This document shows, piece by piece, positions 61,055-64,000 of a stretch of DNA of 64,000 bases. The notes beneath the pieces are model-generated. The model was not told the origin of the DNA. It made no database searches and saw nothing but the letters and a program-made list of their open reading frames with translations. This DNA comes from Cinnamomum chago (taxonomy: Eukaryota; Streptophyta; Magnoliopsida; Laurales; Lauraceae), in assembly GCA_038049695.1 (NCBI GenBank), contig CP142453.1:130707001-130771000 (forward strand). Direction: 5' to 3'. The number at the start of each line of letters is the position of its first letter. Positions within the stretch are counted from its first letter, which is position 1. Position numbers and translations under genes: made by a program.

Positions 61055-62832
61055 TGATAAGTCCACAAAATTGTAGTATTTATCATCATTTTATGTTACT
61101 TTGTGGACTTAATTAGGATAATTTGCACTCAATTTCATAATTCCATGCATTTGAGCATTAAAGTTGAATTTTAGTCAAAATCATCAATATTGCATGAATT
61201 TTATGAAATCTTTGGTTTACATCATCTTAGTGTCACACCAATTAGCTTTTTGATTCTTGCATCAAAAATCATCTAGTGGTGCATTTATGTGCTTGATCTC
61301 ATTTGGGTCCCATGCATGCCATTTATGAATTTAATTTATACATATTATGGCTGAATTATTATTTTTGTAGGGAATCTTCAGTTAATTGGGACCCGCCTTG
61401 AAAAGAAATTAAGAGAAGAAATTTACACAGAATGTCCAAGCCATACCACTTCAAGATGTTTGCACTACCCATGTGGTCCCACACCATTTGCCAAAGCTTT
61501 GCTACAAATTCAATTTCATATTTGAACTTATCAAAGAGAGTGGGCCCTAGCATGAGAAATTTCCAACTAAGAGAAGAAGAAAGAACCACATGCCCAAGTT
61601 GGGATGTTTCAAGGTTGCACATATCTAGTGGGACCCACATGTGTTTCATGATTGAAGAGAAATCCAAGTTTCAAATTTAAGATTTTTATTAAAGAGAATG
61701 TGGGCCCAAGTGAAGAGAATTTAACAGGAAGTCCTTGTTGGCTAGGGAATCTAACTAAGCAAGTCTTGTCCAAAAAGTTAACATCTCTCCAAAAGTTACT
61801 AAGAAACTCACCTTAACTTGGAAAGCAAGAAGAAGACTTACCAAAGAAGGAAGATTCTTTTGCTAAGAAAGAGGATCTAGAGAGAAAGAATAGGGAGCTC
61901 ATGCCCTATTTAAAGAAGGCTTTGGATGTCCAAAAAAAGAAACCCCCTTCTCAAAAAAAAATTGTCTCACGTGGAACTCTCTCTCTCTCTCTCATATATT
62001 CCCTTCTTTCTTTCTTCTTTTCCATTTTAGCTAGTTTCTTTTCTCTTTTATTCTTTTGGTAGCCTTGGGCCATGTCCAAGGATTTATTTTGAAGGAGAAT
62101 CTTTGTGAAGGAGAAGTTGTAATTGCCATGAAGTATTCAATGAAAATCATATCTTTTGCAATGGAGGAGTAAATTCTTTTGGATCGGAGCACAAAGTGAA
62201 GTTAAGTAATTTTATTTTCGTTCTATGTCTTTAATTTAATTCTTTTGTCCTTATGATGCATTATTTAATAGAATAATAGATCTGCCTTCGTGCCACAGGC
62301 AAACCTCCTCTTTATATTTTTAAATAAATTTCTTTTTGATCAGTTAATCTTTTTTTTGATAGGATATACTTACGTTTTTATACCTTTGATATTTTATGCT
62401 TAATTTGTTAACTGACGCTCAAAGTAATTTATGTTTTTATGAGGTGATGGAGATCTTGGGTTCTTCTGCTTAAGAATTGATTTTTTTTAAAAAGAATTTT
62501 TTCCGGATCAGAAACATTGAGTTGTTTCTGATCTGAGTTATTTGCAAGGCAAAAGACAAAATTAAAGTTTGTGATTTGAGAATTAAAATTAATTAATGAA
62601 TTCTTTGTTGCTCTGATCTACCTTTATCATTATTGTTATCTGTTCATCTTGCATAGTAGCCTTATGTCTCATTTAAATCTTGATTGATCATTATAAATAA
62701 ATAAATAAAAATTCAGATTTTTAAATTTTAACTTAGTAGTGCTCCTTGTGGGATCGACCTGTAATTGCCACTATCTCAACAAGATAACTGTGCACTTGCA
62801 GTAATTTTAATGGATTGATTTAATTCACATCA
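61055..62832 (+). mobile_element. 5' LTR of an Athila-like Gypsy element
   Basis: 1778 bp, from TGATAAGTCCACAAAATTG to TTAATTCACATCA, with TG...CA ends, directly followed by a primer binding site. The preceding bases CTGGG (61050-61054) would be the target duplication; the partner lies beyond the window. Length and primer type fit the Athila lineage. Confidence 0.85.
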
Positions 62833-62838
62833 AGTTTT

Positions 62839-62855
62839 TGGCGCCGTTGCCGGGG
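62839..62855 (+). promoter_or_regulatory. Primer binding site (Asp tRNA type)
   Basis: TGGCGCCGTTGCCGGGG, six bases after the LTR, complementary to the 3' end of plant Asp tRNA. This primer is typical of Athila-type Gypsy elements. Confidence 0.85.
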
Positions 62856-64000
62856 AGCCAAATCTGAGTTTTTATTAAAAATCTGAATTTTTTTATTAGA
62901 TTCATATGCATGCTCATATTTAGGTTGTATTAGTTGTTTAGTCATCAAATTTGCATTAGTAGTGTTCTTTGCAATTAGTATTAGTTAGTATTGCACCTTG
63001 CTAATTTTCCAGACTTTTCTGATTTTTTTTCTGATTTTTCTGATTTTTTTATTAATTGAATTTTCGGAATAAATAAATAATTAATAAAAAGTTTTTTTTT
63101 GAAGGATTTCTTTTAATTCCGAATTTCAGTAAATAAAAACAAAAAAAAAAGTTATTTTAGATTGGTTTAACTAGTGTCCTGATTAGATTAGGATTGGTAA
63201 GATAAAGTTTAAAATCTTTAGGATTAGTTGTTTTGATTAATATGCAAACTTTTGAATTTTGAAATTAGGTTGTTAGAAATTTTAAAATTCTATCTCCTAA
63301 GTTGTTTAGATTAGTTAGAGTTTTAAAATCTAAAATTTGAATTGGATAAGATTGGATTTCATATAATTGAAAGCTTTTTGAAAACTCTAACCATATCTAG
63401 ACACTTGTTTGGATAATTTAGAATTTCTGATTTTTTTTAATTTTGTTGATAGGATTTTTGATTTGTTAGAATCCACTTTGATAGAGTTTTTATTAATTTG
63501 GTGTCTTTTGAATTTTTTTTTAAATTAGGATATGATAGAATTTGATTTGGTTTCTTAACTTAGGAATTACTAACAAGAGTTTTTTTTTTATAGGTTACCT
63601 TGCTAAGAGGAGAGTTGCCCAAAAATAGGAAACTACGTGGATTTGCTCTAAGCAAACAAGTTGCTCTCAAAATTGCAAAATCTGCCAAAAGAGGTTAAGC
63701 TTACACAATTTAAGGATTCGCGTGGGACCACTCTAAGAGTTTCGAAACTGTACCCCCACGAACCTTTTACTTGCAAGTGGGGCTTGGGTGATTTAAATTT
63801 TTGCAAAGTGTGAATGCGTGATTGACACACCATCTAATTGGACACACACTTAGTTAAGGGCAATCCACCCCAAAAAGATAAGGTCTGGATTTCATCACCA
63901 GATCCTTGCCCAATTAGGCTTAACCACCTCTCACATAGTAACTTAAATATTAATTAAAATCTAGTAGAAACGAGACCATAGGACTCGAGCTCATTAGGAC
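62856..64000 (+). mobile_element. Leader region of the Athila-like element (incomplete)
   Basis: T-rich untranslated leader with no long open frame. gag, pol and the 3' LTR lie beyond the right edge. Assigned by position only. Confidence 0.65.

Overview
The window is nuclear DNA from a flowering plant. Evidence: split genes with GT-AG introns, a chloroplast-targeted membrane protein, the flavonoid enzyme anthocyanidin synthase, a plant vacuolar ATPase subunit, and many plant transposons (hAT, PIF/Harbinger, Helitron, Copia, Athila-like, solo LTRs, a tRNA-derived SINE). No clade can be assigned safely. The host genes recognised all lie on the minus strand and occupy only a small part of the sequence.

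Layout. (1) 1-720: first exon of a V-ATPase subunit a gene (VHA-a) that runs off the left edge. (2) 0.7-12.6 kb: gene-free and transposon-rich. It holds a 205-bp hAT MITE and a nested stack in which a short inverted-repeat element was split by a ~1-kb solo LTR, which was then split by two more solo LTRs (2.2 and 3.6 kb). (3) 12.95-15.3 kb: complete two-exon anthocyanidin synthase gene (ANS/LDOX, 356 aa), with a small hAT element carrying a (G)24 tract about 0.5 kb upstream of its start codon. (4) 16-31 kb: no host gene recognised. It contains a SINE, a hAT inserted in another hAT, a probable solo LTR with a PIF-type MITE inside, and a hAT cluster that includes a deletion derivative keeping only the two ends of the transposase. 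(5) 31.8-34.7 kb: three-exon small multidrug-export family membrane protein (330 aa, probably plastid), with a solo LTR in intron 2. (6) 36.4-61 kb: a hydroxypyruvate/glyoxylate reductase (HPR3-like) locus. One catalytic second exon (37.2-37.7 kb) is followed upstream by three homologous first exons (A at 40.7-41.2, B at 52.0-52.5, C at 57.4-57.9 kb) plus two exon scraps, in tandemly duplicated ~5-6 kb units. The first exon nearest the catalytic exon has an in-frame stop; the two distant ones are open and have the same donor position and phase. (7) 61.06-64 kb: 5' LTR, tRNA-Asp-type primer binding site and leader of an Athila-like element running off the right edge.

The duplicated HPR units act as natural controls for transposon insertions: one copy gives the empty site of a 1.85-kb Helitron, another the site of the Athila-like element. 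A Copia element with 5-bp target duplications and LTRs differing at about 4 of 323 positions sits in the first unit and lacks the whole reverse transcriptase domain in frame.

The most interesting system is the HPR3-like locus, where several first exons may share one catalytic exon. Whether B and C are spliced to the shared exon or are orphan fragments cannot be settled from DNA alone. All boundaries were read by eye from splice motifs, terminal motifs and target duplications; no alignment or search was run.
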